A stretch of 27,595 nucleotides of DNA from Acidobacteriota bacterium (GCA_011523485.1 WTGR01000041.1:1-27595); one strand, 5' to 3'; positions 15,005 through 25,573 are shown, counted from the first letter of the stretch. The notes: generated by a model from the sequence alone, not told the origin. Program-made: numbers and translations.

Positions 15005-15394
15005 CTATTCGCCGCCGGCCGGTCGATCTTCGCCCGGGGCTGGGATCTCGATACGGGTCGCGCTGCCCCACAGGCGTTCCAGGTCGTAGATCTCCCGCGT
15101 GTCCCGCGTGAAGATGTGGACGATCACGTCGAAGCAGTCCATCAGCACCCACTCGGCGTGGTCGTACCCCTCCACGTGGGTCGGCCGCGCATCTACCGCG
15201 CGCAGCCGCTGGCCGACCGCATCGGCAATGGCCTGGACCTGCCGCGTGCTGCGGCCGGAGCAGACCACGAAGTAGTCGGTGAAGGCGCCGCTGCGGCGCA
15301 GATCCAGCACGACGACGTCGAGCGCCTTCTTGTCCTCCATCGCGTCGATGATCTGCGGGAGAGGCTCCGGGAGATCGAGCACGTTGGTAGTCAT
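15005..15394 (-). CDS. rsfS: ribosomal silencing factor RsfS
   Basis: A 129-residue member of the RsfS/DUF143 (Iojap) family, which binds ribosomal protein L14 and blocks subunit joining when nutrients are short. Diagnostic stretches are DKKALDVVVLDLR, FTDYFVVCSGRSTRQVQAIADAV, VEGYDHAEWVLMDCFDVIVHIF and REIYDLERLWG. The ATG overlaps the nadD stop as ATGA (15394-15391), so translation is coupled. The order nadD-rsfS is common across bacteria. The tail after IEIPAPG is short and variable. Confidence 0.95.
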   Translation of the reverse strand: MTTNVLDLPEPLPQIIDAMEDKKALDVVVLDLRRSGAFTDYFVVCSGRSTRQVQAIADAVGQRLRAVDARPTHVEGYDHAEWVLMDCFDVIVHIFTRDTREIYDLERLWGSATRIEIPAPGEDRPAGGE

Positions 15395-16077
15395 GCAAAC
15401 AACCGGCCACGCGGGGTGGCGTCGTAGAGTCGATGCCGGGAGATGTAGGCGGCGACGACGTCCGGCAGCAGGTCGCCGGTCGGCTCCGAAGCAGCCAGGC
15501 GGCGCCGGATGCTCGAGGACGACACGTCGCGGGTCTTCGCATCGACGAGCCAGATAGACGTGGAGCCGGCCTCGGCGCCGGCATCCGGGCCGGCCTCGGG
15601 ACCCCGCATCCGAGCCGCCAGCCCCGGCAGCCGGCCGCGCAGATCCGCCAGGGATCTTCCGGCTCGCGCGACGACGGCGAAGTGGCTGCGATCCAGTATC
15701 CCCGGGAAGTCGTGCCAGTGTGCGATTTCTGCGAACGCGTCGCTGCCGAGGATGAAGAAGAGTTGCGACGGCGCGTACCCGACTCGTGCGAGCTGCCGCA
15801 GCGTCAGCGACGTGTACGACGGCTCGGTCGACCGCAGCTCCAGGTCGCTGACGCGCAGACCCGGGTGCTCGGCCGCCGCGAGCGCCGCCATCGCGAAGCG
15901 GTGGTATCCCGAGGTGCGGGTCGGCGACGCCTTGTGCGGCGGCACGCGTGAGGGCACCAGCACCACCTCGGCGAGCGCGAGGGACCGCCGCGCGGCGTCC
16001 GCGGCGTCCAGATGGCCGTAGTGCACCGGGTCGAACGTGCCGCCGAGCATGCCGATGCGGGACCCGCCGCTCGTCAC
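15391..16077 (-). CDS. nadD: nicotinate-nucleotide adenylyltransferase NadD
   Basis: A 228-residue enzyme that adenylates nicotinate mononucleotide to deamido-NAD. The nucleotidyltransferase signature GGTFDPVHYGHL is at 12-23, LGSDAFAEIAHWHDFPGIL is the mid motif, and SSSSIRRRL is the C-terminal phosphate-binding motif. An Ala/Gly/Glu/Pro-rich insertion (PEAGPDAGAEAGS) near residues 157-171 looks like a flexible loop. The GTG start at 16077 overlaps the obgE stop as GTGA (16077-16074), and its own stop overlaps rsfS. Confidence 0.95.
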   Translation of the reverse strand: MTSGGSRIGMLGGTFDPVHYGHLDAADAARRSLALAEVVLVPSRVPPHKASPTRTSGYHRFAMAALAAAEHPGLRVSDLELRSTEPSYTSLTLRQLARVGYAPSQLFFILGSDAFAEIAHWHDFPGILDRSHFAVVARAGRSLADLRGRLPGLAARMRGPEAGPDAGAEAGSTSIWLVDAKTRDVSSSSIRRRLAASEPTGDLLPDVVAAYISRHRLYDATPRGRLFA

Positions 16078-17150
16078 GCCGTCTCCTGCGGCGGTCGACC
16101 GGGTTCATCGGCCGAGCGCTCTCGCACCGCCGCCCACATGGCCTCGAGGAGAGCCGGCAGTCCGTGTCCGGTCACCGCCGAGACGGTGTAGAGAGGCACC
16201 GAGCGCGCCGCGAGGTGCCGCCGCAGGCCCTCGAGGCGCTCGGGCTCGTCGACGGCGTCCATCTTGTTGGCGGCGGCGATCTGCGGCTTGCCCGACAGCC
16301 CGGCGACGCCGCCGGCCGGCAGGCCGTCGGCGCCCCGGAAACGGGCCAGCTCGGTGCAGATCGTGTCGAAATCGTTCACCGGATTGCGGCCGCTGGCCGA
16401 CGACACGTCGACGACATGGACCAGGACCTTCGTGCGTTCCAGGTGACTCAGGAAGCGATGGCCCAGCCCGTGCCCCTCGTGGGCGCCGGCGATGAGCCCC
16501 GGCACGTCCGCGAGCACGAAGCTGCGCTCGTCGTCGAGGCGGACGACGCCCAGGTTGGGAGACAGCGTCGTGAACGGGTAGTCCGCGATCTTCGGGCGCG
16601 CCGCCGACACCCGGGCGATCAGCGTCGACTTGCCGGCGTTGGGGTAGCCGACGAGGCCGACGTCGGCCAGCAGCTTGAGCCGCAGCCGGAAGGTACGGGT
16701 CTCGCCGGGGTGTCCCGGTTCGAAGCGCCGCGGCGCGCGGTTGGTCGACGTGGTGAAACGCCGGTTGCCGCGCCCGCCGTCACCGCCCCGCGCGGCCAGC
16801 CAGGATTGCCCGTTCTCGGCCAGGTCGGCCAGCTTCTCGAGGCCTTCGTCGTGGTCCGCCCCGTAGACCACGGTGCCGACCGGCACGTCCAGGTACAGGT
16901 CGTGACCCGCGCGACCCGTGCGGTTCGCGCCTTCGCCGTGGCCGCCGCGCCTGGCGCGGCAGAGCGGATGGTAGGTGAACTTGACCAGCGTGTTCAGGTG
17001 CGTGGTGGCTCGCAGGTAGACGGAACCGCCGCGACCCCCGTCGCCGCCGTCGGGTCCGCCCCGCGGCACGAACTTCTCGCGGCGGAAGCTGACGCACCCG
17101 TTGCCGCCGTCTCCGGCCGCCACATGCAGGTCGACTTCGTCGACGAACAT
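16074..17150 (-). CDS. obgE: GTPase ObgE/CgtA
   Basis: A 358-residue Obg GTPase involved in 50S ribosome assembly and stress signalling. The Gly-rich Obg fold covers 1-157 (GDGGNGCVSFRREKFVPRGG). The G domain follows with P-loop GYPNAGKS at 168-175, switch II DVPG at 215-218, NKMD at 295-298 and SAVTG at 324-328. There is no C-terminal OCT domain, as in many Gram-negative Obg proteins. It lies 50 bases after rpmA, the usual rplU-rpmA-obgE order, and its stop is shared with the nadD start. Confidence 0.97.
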   Translation of the reverse strand: MFVDEVDLHVAAGDGGNGCVSFRREKFVPRGGPDGGDGGRGGSVYLRATTHLNTLVKFTYHPLCRARRGGHGEGANRTGRAGHDLYLDVPVGTVVYGADHDEGLEKLADLAENGQSWLAARGGDGGRGNRRFTTSTNRAPRRFEPGHPGETRTFRLRLKLLADVGLVGYPNAGKSTLIARVSAARPKIADYPFTTLSPNLGVVRLDDERSFVLADVPGLIAGAHEGHGLGHRFLSHLERTKVLVHVVDVSSASGRNPVNDFDTICTELARFRGADGLPAGGVAGLSGKPQIAAANKMDAVDEPERLEGLRRHLAARSVPLYTVSAVTGHGLPALLEAMWAAVRERSADEPGRPPQETA

Positions 17151-17200
17151 ACGGGCTGGCTGATGGCTGGAAGAACGGTCAGCGGGCCGTCCCTGCCGCC

Positions 17201-17461
17201 CTATCCCTCGAGCGGCAGGACACTGATGACGCGGCCCCTCGATCCGTGATCCTCGAAGCGGACCCGCCCCGCCGCGGTGGCGAACAACGTATCGTCCTTG
17301 CCGAGGCCGACGTTGAGGCCGGGTCGGAACCGCCGTCCCCGCTGGCGCACGAGGATGGCGCCCCCCGGCACGAGATTGCCGTCGAAGCGCTTGACGCCGA
17401 GGCGCTGCGCCTGGCTGTCGCGTCCGTTGCGCGAGCTGCCCTGGCCCTTCTTGTGTGCCAT
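17201..17461 (-). CDS. rpmA: 50S ribosomal protein L27
   Basis: An 86-residue L27, starting [16 protein letters not shown], the flexible N-terminal arm that reaches the peptidyl transferase centre. It has no Firmicutes-type cleavable extension. The remaining core ([29 protein letters not shown]) is complete. The gene begins 14 bases after rplU. Confidence 0.97.
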   Translation of the reverse strand: MAHKKGQGSSRNGRDSQAQRLGVKRFDGNLVPGGAILVRQRGRRFRPGLNVGLGKDDTLFATAAGRVRFEDHGSRGRVISVLPLEG

Positions 17462-17475
17462 GGTTGCCTCTGAAT

Positions 17476-17790
17476 CTACGCGCCGTTGATGCCGGTGATG
17501 CGGACCCGCGTCAACGCGGTGCGGTGCCCGAGGGTCCGGCGCCACGCCTTCCGCCGCCGCTTCCGGAACACCCGAATCTTCGGTCCCCGGTCCAGAGCGT
17601 CCACCACCCCGGTCACCGTGGCGCTGGGGACGTACGGCGCGCCGGCCGCGAAGCCTCCGTCGCCGGCTACGAACAGAACGCGATCGAAAACGACCTCGTC
17701 CCCGACCTCCTTGTGCAGGCGGTCGACGGTCACGAGCGCGTTCTCCTCGACGCGCACCTGCCGGCCGCCGCTCTCGATAATCGCGAACAC
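17476..17790 (-). CDS. rplU: 50S ribosomal protein L21
   Basis: A 104-residue L21 ([15 protein letters not shown] ... [15 protein letters not shown]), the usual length from the GTG at 17790. GGAAGGGG lies about eight bases upstream. A longer frame from ATG 17850 would start at the expected transcription start and has no ribosome-binding support. First gene of rplU-rpmA-obgE-nadD-rsfS-comF. Confidence 0.95.
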   Translation of the reverse strand: MFAIIESGGRQVRVEENALVTVDRLHKEVGDEVVFDRVLFVAGDGGFAAGAPYVPSATVTGVVDALDRGPKIRVFRKRRRKAWRRTLGHRTALTRVRITGINGA

Positions 17791-17823
17791 GTTCGACCCC
17801 TTCCGAGTCCCCGCGCGTACCTC

Positions 17824-17842
17824 CGCGGGTGAATCCCCGCCG
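17824..17842 (-). other. hairpin in the rplU leader
   Basis: GCGGG-GATTCA-CCCGC (minus strand) is a 5-bp stem in the roughly 60-base leader between the promoter and the rplU GTG. Some bacterial L21 leaders are autoregulated, but I cannot match this to a known motif. Confidence 0.25.
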
Positions 17843-17857
17843 TACCGCAAACGTGCG

Positions 17858-17886
17858 ATCGTAATACCGGCGCCGCCGGCTGTAAA
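17858..17886 (-). promoter_or_regulatory. promoter of the rplU operon
   Basis: On the minus strand: TTTACA (17886-17881), a 17-base spacer and TACGAT (17863-17858), five and four of six matches. Transcription would start near 17851 and carry a leader of about 60 bases. Confidence 0.6.
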
Positions 17887-17889
17887 GTC

Positions 17890-17905
17890 GTGCGGGACGC
17901 CGCAC
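17890..17905 (-). terminator. hairpin terminator candidate after the lipoprotein gene
   Basis: On the minus strand GTGCGG-CGTC-CCGCAC forms a perfect 6-bp stem, followed by GACTTT. It lies 16 bases after the lipoprotein stop and directly before the rplU -35 box. The 10-bp palindrome GGACCGGTCC (17908-17917) is adjacent. The T-run is short, so termination is likely but not certain. Confidence 0.45.
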
Positions 17906-17920
17906 CGGGACCGGTCCGCG

Positions 17921-18724
17921 CTACTTGAGCATGATGCGCGTGCCGCGCACGCTCTGGTCGGCGAGCGCCCCGAGGAACGACGGCAGCAGGCGGTCCATCA
18001 ACTCGAAGTACGAGGATAGCGCCGGCGTGTTGTGGGAGATGTCGTACAGCACCTCCTCGCGGTGGCGCTCGGTATAGAGCGTGATCCCGCTCCGGCCGTC
18101 GATGAAGATGAAGGTCGGGCTGAGCACGAAGCCGGAGCGGTCGCGGTACGCCCGTACCGGCTGCACCATGCGCCGGCCGAACTCGTCGTAGATCTCGCGC
18201 TCGCGGGTGACCATTCCCGACCGCTGGTGCGGCGTGAAGTGGACGGTGCCCGTGACGATGAGCGGATTCTGGTGCTCCTCGCCGAGCTGGCGCCAGTAGC
18301 TCACGTTGGCGAAGATGTGCTCGAAGGCTTCCAGGTCCTCCTCGCTGAGATCGCCGCGGTCCTCCGTGTCCGGCCCGCCGTCGCCGTTCGCGGCGTCCGG
18401 GTCGCCGCCGTTGCCGTTGCCGTTCTCGCCGTAGTCCCCGTTCTGCCTGTCGGCGATGTCCAGCAGATCCAGGACCTCGGCGTCGATGACCTCGAGCCGG
18501 GACTCCGCGCGAAGCTGGCTCCGCAGCAGCCGCGCGGTCTCGAGGTTGGTGTCGACGTCCTCGGTGCCGCCCGCCACGAAGCCGGCGACGAGAATGCGCT
18601 GGAAGCGTCCCACGTCCAGCTTCGGCTGCAACGGGGTCTCGATCGGCACCTCGTAGTAGCTCGAGCAGGCCGCCCCGCCCAGCAGCAGGAGTGCGCTAAC
18701 GGTCGCCTTGAAGAACGCGGTCAT
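17921..18724 (-). CDS. uncharacterised lipoprotein
   Basis: A 267-residue protein of no family I recognise. Residues 1-20 are a lipoprotein signal ending GGAAC, with Cys20 as the lipidation site. The segment VGRFQRILVAGFVAG through VIDAEVLDLLD looks like a small alpha/beta domain of the type found in periplasmic secretion or curli-assembly lipoproteins. A 33-residue Asn/Gly/Asp-rich insertion (about 95-127) splits it. The second half (NPLIVTGTVHFTP, FVLSPTFIFIDGRSGITLYTERH) is beta-rich. The ATG at 18724 has AGGGA upstream and lies 29 bases inside the preceding TPR gene, so the two proteins are probably made together and may act together in the envelope. Confidence 0.8.
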   Translation of the reverse strand: MTAFFKATVSALLLLGGAACSSYYEVPIETPLQPKLDVGRFQRILVAGFVAGGTEDVDTNLETARLLRSQLRAESRLEVIDAEVLDLLDIADRQNGDYGENGNGNGGDPDAANGDGGPDTEDRGDLSEEDLEAFEHIFANVSYWRQLGEEHQNPLIVTGTVHFTPHQRSGMVTREREIYDEFGRRMVQPVRAYRDRSGFVLSPTFIFIDGRSGITLYTERHREEVLYDISHNTPALSSYFELMDRLLPSFLGALADQSVRGTRIMLK

Positions 18725-19085
18725 GGATTTCCCTGAAAAGATCGTAGTTCTGCTGGATGTTGAGGTTGTCCGGCTCGAGATCGAGAGCGGTCTCGTAGGC
18801 TTCGAGCGCCTCGTCGAACATCCCCTTCTGCTCGTACGCGATGCCGAGGTTGTTCCAGGCCGCCGCGTAGTCGGGATCGATCTCCGTGGCCCGCTTCCAG
18901 CGGTACTCGGCCTCGTCCCACAATCCCGCCTGCGCGACGGAGATTCCGAACTCCACCTGCGCCTCTGCGTCGTCGCGGGAGTCGGGTGCGGCCGCGGCCG
19001 GCGCGATCGAGGCGACCAGCGTGACGACCAGGATGATGGCGGTTCTGCCCGGCAACGTGTCGCTCCGACGAAAGCTGCTTCTCAT
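18696..19085 (-). CDS. small exported TPR protein
   Basis: A 129-residue protein with an N-terminal signal segment (AIILVVTLVASIAPAAAAP, cleavage likely after AAA at about 33). Two tetratricopeptide repeats follow: about 43-76 (AEAQVEFGISVAQAGLWDEA) and about 77-110 (AWNNLGIAYEQKGMFDEALE). TPRs bind partner proteins; the partner may be the lipoprotein encoded by the overlapping downstream gene. The ATG at 19085 lies only four bases after a TATATT -10 box, so the message may be leaderless or the true start may be slightly downstream. Divergent from dprA with an 87-base gap. Confidence 0.82.
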   Translation of the reverse strand: MRSSFRRSDTLPGRTAIILVVTLVASIAPAAAAPDSRDDAEAQVEFGISVAQAGLWDEAEYRWKRATEIDPDYAAAWNNLGIAYEQKGMFDEALEAYETALDLEPDNLNIQQNYDLFREIHDRVLQGDR

Positions 19086-19089
19086 ACCG

Positions 19090-19119
19090 AATATAGCCAC
19101 GTCGCGCTGCCCGGCGCAA
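19090..19119 (-). promoter_or_regulatory. promoter of the TPR-lipoprotein operon
   Basis: On the minus strand: TTGCGC (19119-19114), an 18-base spacer and TATATT (19095-19090), four and five of six matches. The -10 box ends four bases before the annotated ATG. Confidence 0.55.
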
Positions 19120-19172
19120 GTCCGCATCGATCCCGCTGCAGCCTGGTTCGATTCTTGCTTCCGGAGGTCGCG

Positions 19173-20294
19173 ATGGCGGCAAGGGAAACACTCGTCGAAG
19201 AGGTCGCGCTGTCTCTGTTCCTGGTTCGGAAGCGATTGCGCCGGGCGCTGCTCGAGACGCCGCCGGGCGGGGACGACGACCAGCGGCGCGATGTCGACCT
19301 GCAAACGGCGGCGACCCGCTTTCGCGACCTGCCGGCGCACCTCCACGAGGATGGCCGGCGCTGCCGGGCGCGCGCCCGCCGGCTGCTGGACGCCGCCGCC
19401 GGCGGCGGCATCGACCCGGTCGGCTGGTCCGATTCCCGCTATCCCCGCCGGCTACTGACGCTGGACGACCCTCCTCCGGTGGTCTGGCTGAAAGGGCACG
19501 CAGGCGTGCTCGCCAGGCCCGCGGTGGCGATCGTCGGCTCGCGCGACGCCTCGCCGTACGCGGTCGCCGTCGCGGAGCGACTGGCGTCCGAGCTGGGCGG
19601 CTGCGGTATCGTGGTGGTGAGCGGGTGCGCGCGCGGCGTGGATGCAGCGGCGCACCGGGGGGTGCTCGCCGGCGAAGGGGCCACGATCGCCGTCCTCGGC
19701 TCGGGCGTCGACGTCGTCTATCCCGCCGAGCACGCGTCGCTCGTGGCGTCGATCGCGCGTGCGGGTGTGGTGCTGAGCGAGTTCCCGCCGGGCACGCCGC
19801 CGCTCCGCCATCACTTTCCGCGGCGGAATCGTCTGATCAGCGGACTTGCGCGGGGCGTGGTGGTCGTCGAGGCCGGCGCCCGCAGCGGCTCGCTCATCAC
19901 CGCGCGCTGCGCGGCGGAGCAGGGCCGGGAGGTGATGGCCGTGCCCGGCAACGTTCTCAGCGGGCGCAGCGCCGGGGGGCATGCCTTGATCCGCGACGGG
20001 GCCGCGATCGTGGAAACGGCGGGCGACGTCCTGGAGGCGATCGGTGTCGGCGCGCCCGGCGGGACGCCGGACCCGGCCGCCGCCGGTGTGCCGCGGACGG
20101 CGCGGGAGGCGGAGGATCCCCTGCTGCGCCACATGGACCCCGGCGAGATTTGCGCTGTCGACGACCTGATCGAGTGGAGCGGCCTCGACAGTGCGACGGT
20201 TCTGTTGCGGCTGACGGAGCTGGAAATCGCGGGACTCGTCGCCCGTGCCGGACCCGGTCGATTCGTTCGGTCGCGCTTGGGGATGCTAACGTAA
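19173..20294 (+). CDS. dprA: DNA-processing protein DprA
   Basis: A 373-residue DprA/Smf, which protects incoming single-stranded DNA and loads RecA during transformation. The Rossmann-like core starts at about 117 (AIVGSRDASPYA) and carries SGCARGVDAAAH (150-161), the SEFPPGTPPLRHHFPRRNRL region with the FPRRNR motif at 215-220, and the nucleotide-binding ARSGSLITA. A C-terminal winged-helix-like domain follows (ICAVDDLIEWSGLDSATVLLRL). The ATG at 19173 has GGAGG five bases upstream. It heads dprA-topA-trmFO-xerC. With comF this points to competence, though no pilus genes are in view. Confidence 0.95.
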   Translation: MAARETLVEEVALSLFLVRKRLRRALLETPPGGDDDQRRDVDLQTAATRFRDLPAHLHEDGRRCRARARRLLDAAAGGGIDPVGWSDSRYPRRLLTLDDPPPVVWLKGHAGVLARPAVAIVGSRDASPYAVAVAERLASELGGCGIVVVSGCARGVDAAAHRGVLAGEGATIAVLGSGVDVVYPAEHASLVASIARAGVVLSEFPPGTPPLRHHFPRRNRLISGLARGVVVVEAGARSGSLITARCAAEQGREVMAVPGNVLSGRSAGGHALIRDGAAIVETAGDVLEAIGVGAPGGTPDPAAAGVPRTAREAEDPLLRHMDPGEICAVDDLIEWSGLDSATVLLRLTELEIAGLVARAGPGRFVRSRLGMLT

Positions 20295-20339
20295 TGCCCG
20301 GTCGACGGCGGTTCGAGCCTCGACCCCAACAGGAGGACC

Positions 20340-23027
<2,688 letters not shown>

Positions 23028-23050
23028 GCGAGGGCGCGCCCGAGGTTCCC

Positions 23051-24457
23051 ATGATCCGGATCGTAGGCGGCGGCCTGGCGGGCAGCGAGGCGGCCTGGCA
23101 GGCCGCGCGCCGGGGCGTGCCCGTGTCGTTGCACGAGATGCGTCCGGTCCGCTCGACCGCCGTCCACCGGACGGACCGGCTGGCGGAGCTGGTCTGCAGC
23201 AACTCGTTCCGCGGCGACGCCCTGGAGAACGCGGTCGGGCTGCTCAAGGAGGAGATGCGGCGGCTCGGCTCGCTGGTGATGCGGGTGGGCGACGAGACGC
23301 GCGTGCCGGCCGGGGGCGCGCTGGCCGTCGACCGCGAGCGGTTCGCCGCGGGCGTCACCACGGCGCTCGAGGCCGAGCCGCTGGTCACGATCCATCGCGA
23401 GGAGGTGCGGCGGATCCCGGAGGCGTCGGCGCGCGCGCCGGTCGTCGTGGCGACGGGCCCGTTGACCTCGCCGGACCTGGCGGCCGGGCTCACCGCGCTG
23501 GTCGGTCGCGATCAGCTCTACTTCTTCGACGCGATCAGCCCCATCGTGCTGGCCGACTCGATAGATCGCGCCCGGGTCTTCCGGGCCTCGCGGCGCGGCC
23601 GGCGGGAGCGCCACCAGGACGTCGCGGTCGGCCGCACGTGCGGCGCCGGGGGCGAGGAGGACGGCGACTACCTGAACTGCCCCATGACCGCGGCGGAGTA
23701 TCACCGGTTCCATGCCGCGCTGACGACCGCGGAGCTGGCCGAGCTGCACGATTTCGACCGCACGCCGTTCTTCGAGGGCTGTCTGCCGATCGAGGTGATG
23801 GCCCACCGCGGCGTCGACACCCTGCGTTTCGGTCCGATGAAGCCGGTCGGGCTCACCGACCCGGCCACCGGACGCCAGCCCTACGCGGTGGTTCAACTCC
23901 GGCAGGACAATCTCGCGGCGGACCACTTCAGCCTGGTCGGCTTCCAGACGCAACTGAGGTGGCCGGCGCAGCGCCGCGTGCTGCGGATGATTCCGGGTCT
24001 CGAGCAGGCCGAGTTCGTCCGGCTCGGCATGATCCACCGCAACACCTACATCAACGCGCCCACCGTGCTGGCGCCGACCTGGCAGACCCGGGCCCGCCCC
24101 GGCCTGTTCATCGCCGGCCAGGTCTCCGGCGTCGAGGGCTACGTCGAGTCGGCCGCGTCCGGGCTCGTCGCCGGGCTGAACGCGGCCGCGCTCGCGGTGG
24201 GCGAGGAGCCGCGGGCGCCGCCGCGCACGACCGCGCTGGGCGCGCTGGCCCACTACGTCTCGCACGCCGACCCGAGCCACTACCAGCCGACCAACATCGC
24301 CTTTGGACTGATCCCGGTGGTGGCGGGCACGCCCCGCGGGCGGCAGGCGCGGCGGCGGGCGGTGGCCGAGCGGGCGTTGGCGGATCTGGCCGCGTGGCGG
24401 GGCGGCGACCCGGAGGCATCTACCGCGGCGGCGCTGCGGACGGGAGCCGCGCCGTGA
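23051..24457 (+). CDS. trmFO: tRNA (m5U54) methyltransferase TrmFO, folate-dependent
   Basis: A 468-residue FAD protein that methylates U54 of tRNA using methylenetetrahydrofolate. The FAD dinucleotide motif is IRIVGGGLAGSEAA at 2-15. Cys49 in ELVCSNSFRGDALE and Cys244 in EGCLPIEVMA match the conserved redox/catalytic Cys regions. YFFDAISPIV, YLNCPMT, NTYINAPTVL and FIAGQVSGVEGYVESAASG are family signatures. An insertion of about 20 residues rich in Arg/Gly precedes the DGDYLNCP motif. GAGG lies upstream of the ATG at 23051, which is 23 bases after the topA stop. Confidence 0.96.
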   Translation: MIRIVGGGLAGSEAAWQAARRGVPVSLHEMRPVRSTAVHRTDRLAELVCSNSFRGDALENAVGLLKEEMRRLGSLVMRVGDETRVPAGGALAVDRERFAAGVTTALEAEPLVTIHREEVRRIPEASARAPVVVATGPLTSPDLAAGLTALVGRDQLYFFDAISPIVLADSIDRARVFRASRRGRRERHQDVAVGRTCGAGGEEDGDYLNCPMTAAEYHRFHAALTTAELAELHDFDRTPFFEGCLPIEVMAHRGVDTLRFGPMKPVGLTDPATGRQPYAVVQLRQDNLAADHFSLVGFQTQLRWPAQRRVLRMIPGLEQAEFVRLGMIHRNTYINAPTVLAPTWQTRARPGLFIAGQVSGVEGYVESAASGLVAGLNAAALAVGEEPRAPPRTTALGALAHYVSHADPSHYQPTNIAFGLIPVVAGTPRGRQARRRAVAERALADLAAWRGGDPEASTAAALRTGAAP

Positions 24458-24602
24458 CGTCTCGGCGCGTTGCCGGCCGGTCCATCCGTGCCGGCGGGCG
24501 TCCTGCCTTGCGTCGTCTGCGCGTTCCTGCGGCGCAGGCTTTCAGGGCGGGTGAAGGCGCGCATGCTGGCGAGGGAGCCGCCCGCGGCCGATACCAGGGG
24601 CG

Positions 24603-25532
24603 ATGCGCGAGCAGCTTCGACCGTTTCTCGACCACCTGCGCCTGAACCGCAACCTCTCGCGGCATACCGTGCGCGCCTACGGGAGCGACCTGTCGCAGTT
24701 CTTCGAGTTCGCGGCCGCGCACCTCGGCCGCGAGCCGCGGGTCGCCGATCTCGGCCACCGGCTCGTGCGCGATTACCTCGCGGACACCTACGAACGGCGG
24801 CAGGCGTCGTCGTCGTCCGCGCGCAAGCTCGCCGCGGTGCGCACCTTCGCGCGCTACCTGCGCCGCGAGGGCCTGCTGGAGGACGATCCGGGCACGCTTC
24901 TCTCGCCGCCGAAGGTGGAGCGCCGGATGCCGGCCCACATGGCCGTCGACGAGGTGGGCGCCCTGCTCGCCGCGCCGGATGCGTCGACCCCGCTCGGCCT
25001 GCGAGACCGGGCCATCCTGGAGCTCTTCTACGCCTCCGGCCTGCGCCTCGGCGAGCTCGTCGGGTTGGATCTGGAGGACGTGAACCTCTCCGGCCGCATG
25101 GTCCGCGTCCTCGGCAAGGGGGGCAAGGAACGCATCGTGCCGTTCAATCCGGCGGCGGCGGCCGCGATTCGCGAGTACCTGCCGGCGCGCCGCGGCCTCG
25201 TGTCGCGCGCGCATCGCGAGGCAACCCCGGATGGCGGCCCGGCGCCCCGGACGAGCGACCCGCTCTTCGTCAACTACCGCGGGGGACGCCTGTCGAGCCG
25301 CAGCGTCGGGCGCATGGTGCGGCGCTGCGTCACGCAGGTCGGCGCACAGCGCGGCATCAGCCCGCACGCCCTGCGCCACTCCTTCGCGACCCACCTGCTG
25401 GAGCGCGGCGCCGACCTGCGCGCCATCCAGGAGCTGCTCGGCCACGCCCGCATCACGACGACGCAGCGCTACACCCACGTCAGCGCCGCGCAGATCACCG
25501 AGATCTACCGTAGGACGCACCCGCGGGCGTGA
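24603..25532 (+). CDS. xerC: tyrosine recombinase XerC/XerD family
   Basis: A 309-residue site-specific recombinase that resolves chromosome dimers at dif. The N-terminal SAM-like core-binding domain (FLDHLRLNRNLSRHTVRAYGSDL) is followed by the catalytic domain with R148 (ASGLRLGEL), K172 (LGKGGKERIVPF), H255 and R258 (HALRHSFATHLL), H281 (LGHARITTTQRY) and Tyr290, the complete active-site set. A 20-residue insert of low complexity lies near 200-218. The symbol xerC follows its position after trmFO, as in Bacillus (codV); XerD cannot be excluded by eye. AGGGG precedes the ATG. The 145 bases after trmFO hold no further gene. No hslV follows. Confidence 0.92.
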   Translation: MREQLRPFLDHLRLNRNLSRHTVRAYGSDLSQFFEFAAAHLGREPRVADLGHRLVRDYLADTYERRQASSSSARKLAAVRTFARYLRREGLLEDDPGTLLSPPKVERRMPAHMAVDEVGALLAAPDASTPLGLRDRAILELFYASGLRLGELVGLDLEDVNLSGRMVRVLGKGGKERIVPFNPAAAAAIREYLPARRGLVSRAHREATPDGGPAPRTSDPLFVNYRGGRLSSRSVGRMVRRCVTQVGAQRGISPHALRHSFATHLLERGADLRAIQELLGHARITTTQRYTHVSAAQITEIYRRTHPRA

Positions 25533-25554
25533 CGGGCTCGAGTCGGAGCAGGAC

Positions 25555-25573
25555 CCCGGAAGCGCCTGCCGGG
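25555..25573 (+). terminator. possible terminator between convergent xerC and ABC-F genes
   Basis: CCCGG, a 9-base loop and CCGGG form a modest stem 23 bases after the xerC stop. No T-run follows. It is the only stem I see in the 119-base convergent gap. Confidence 0.25.

Noticed and set aside
20284..20292. TGC-TAACGT extended -10-like sequence before topA
   Set aside because: Only three of six -10 bases, no -35 box, and it overlaps the dprA stop; topA is more likely co-transcribed with dprA.
24603..25532. Tyrosine recombinase as a sign of an integrated mobile element
   Set aside because: Its position after trmFO and full Xer motif set indicate housekeeping dif recombination; no att-like repeats or phage genes are near.
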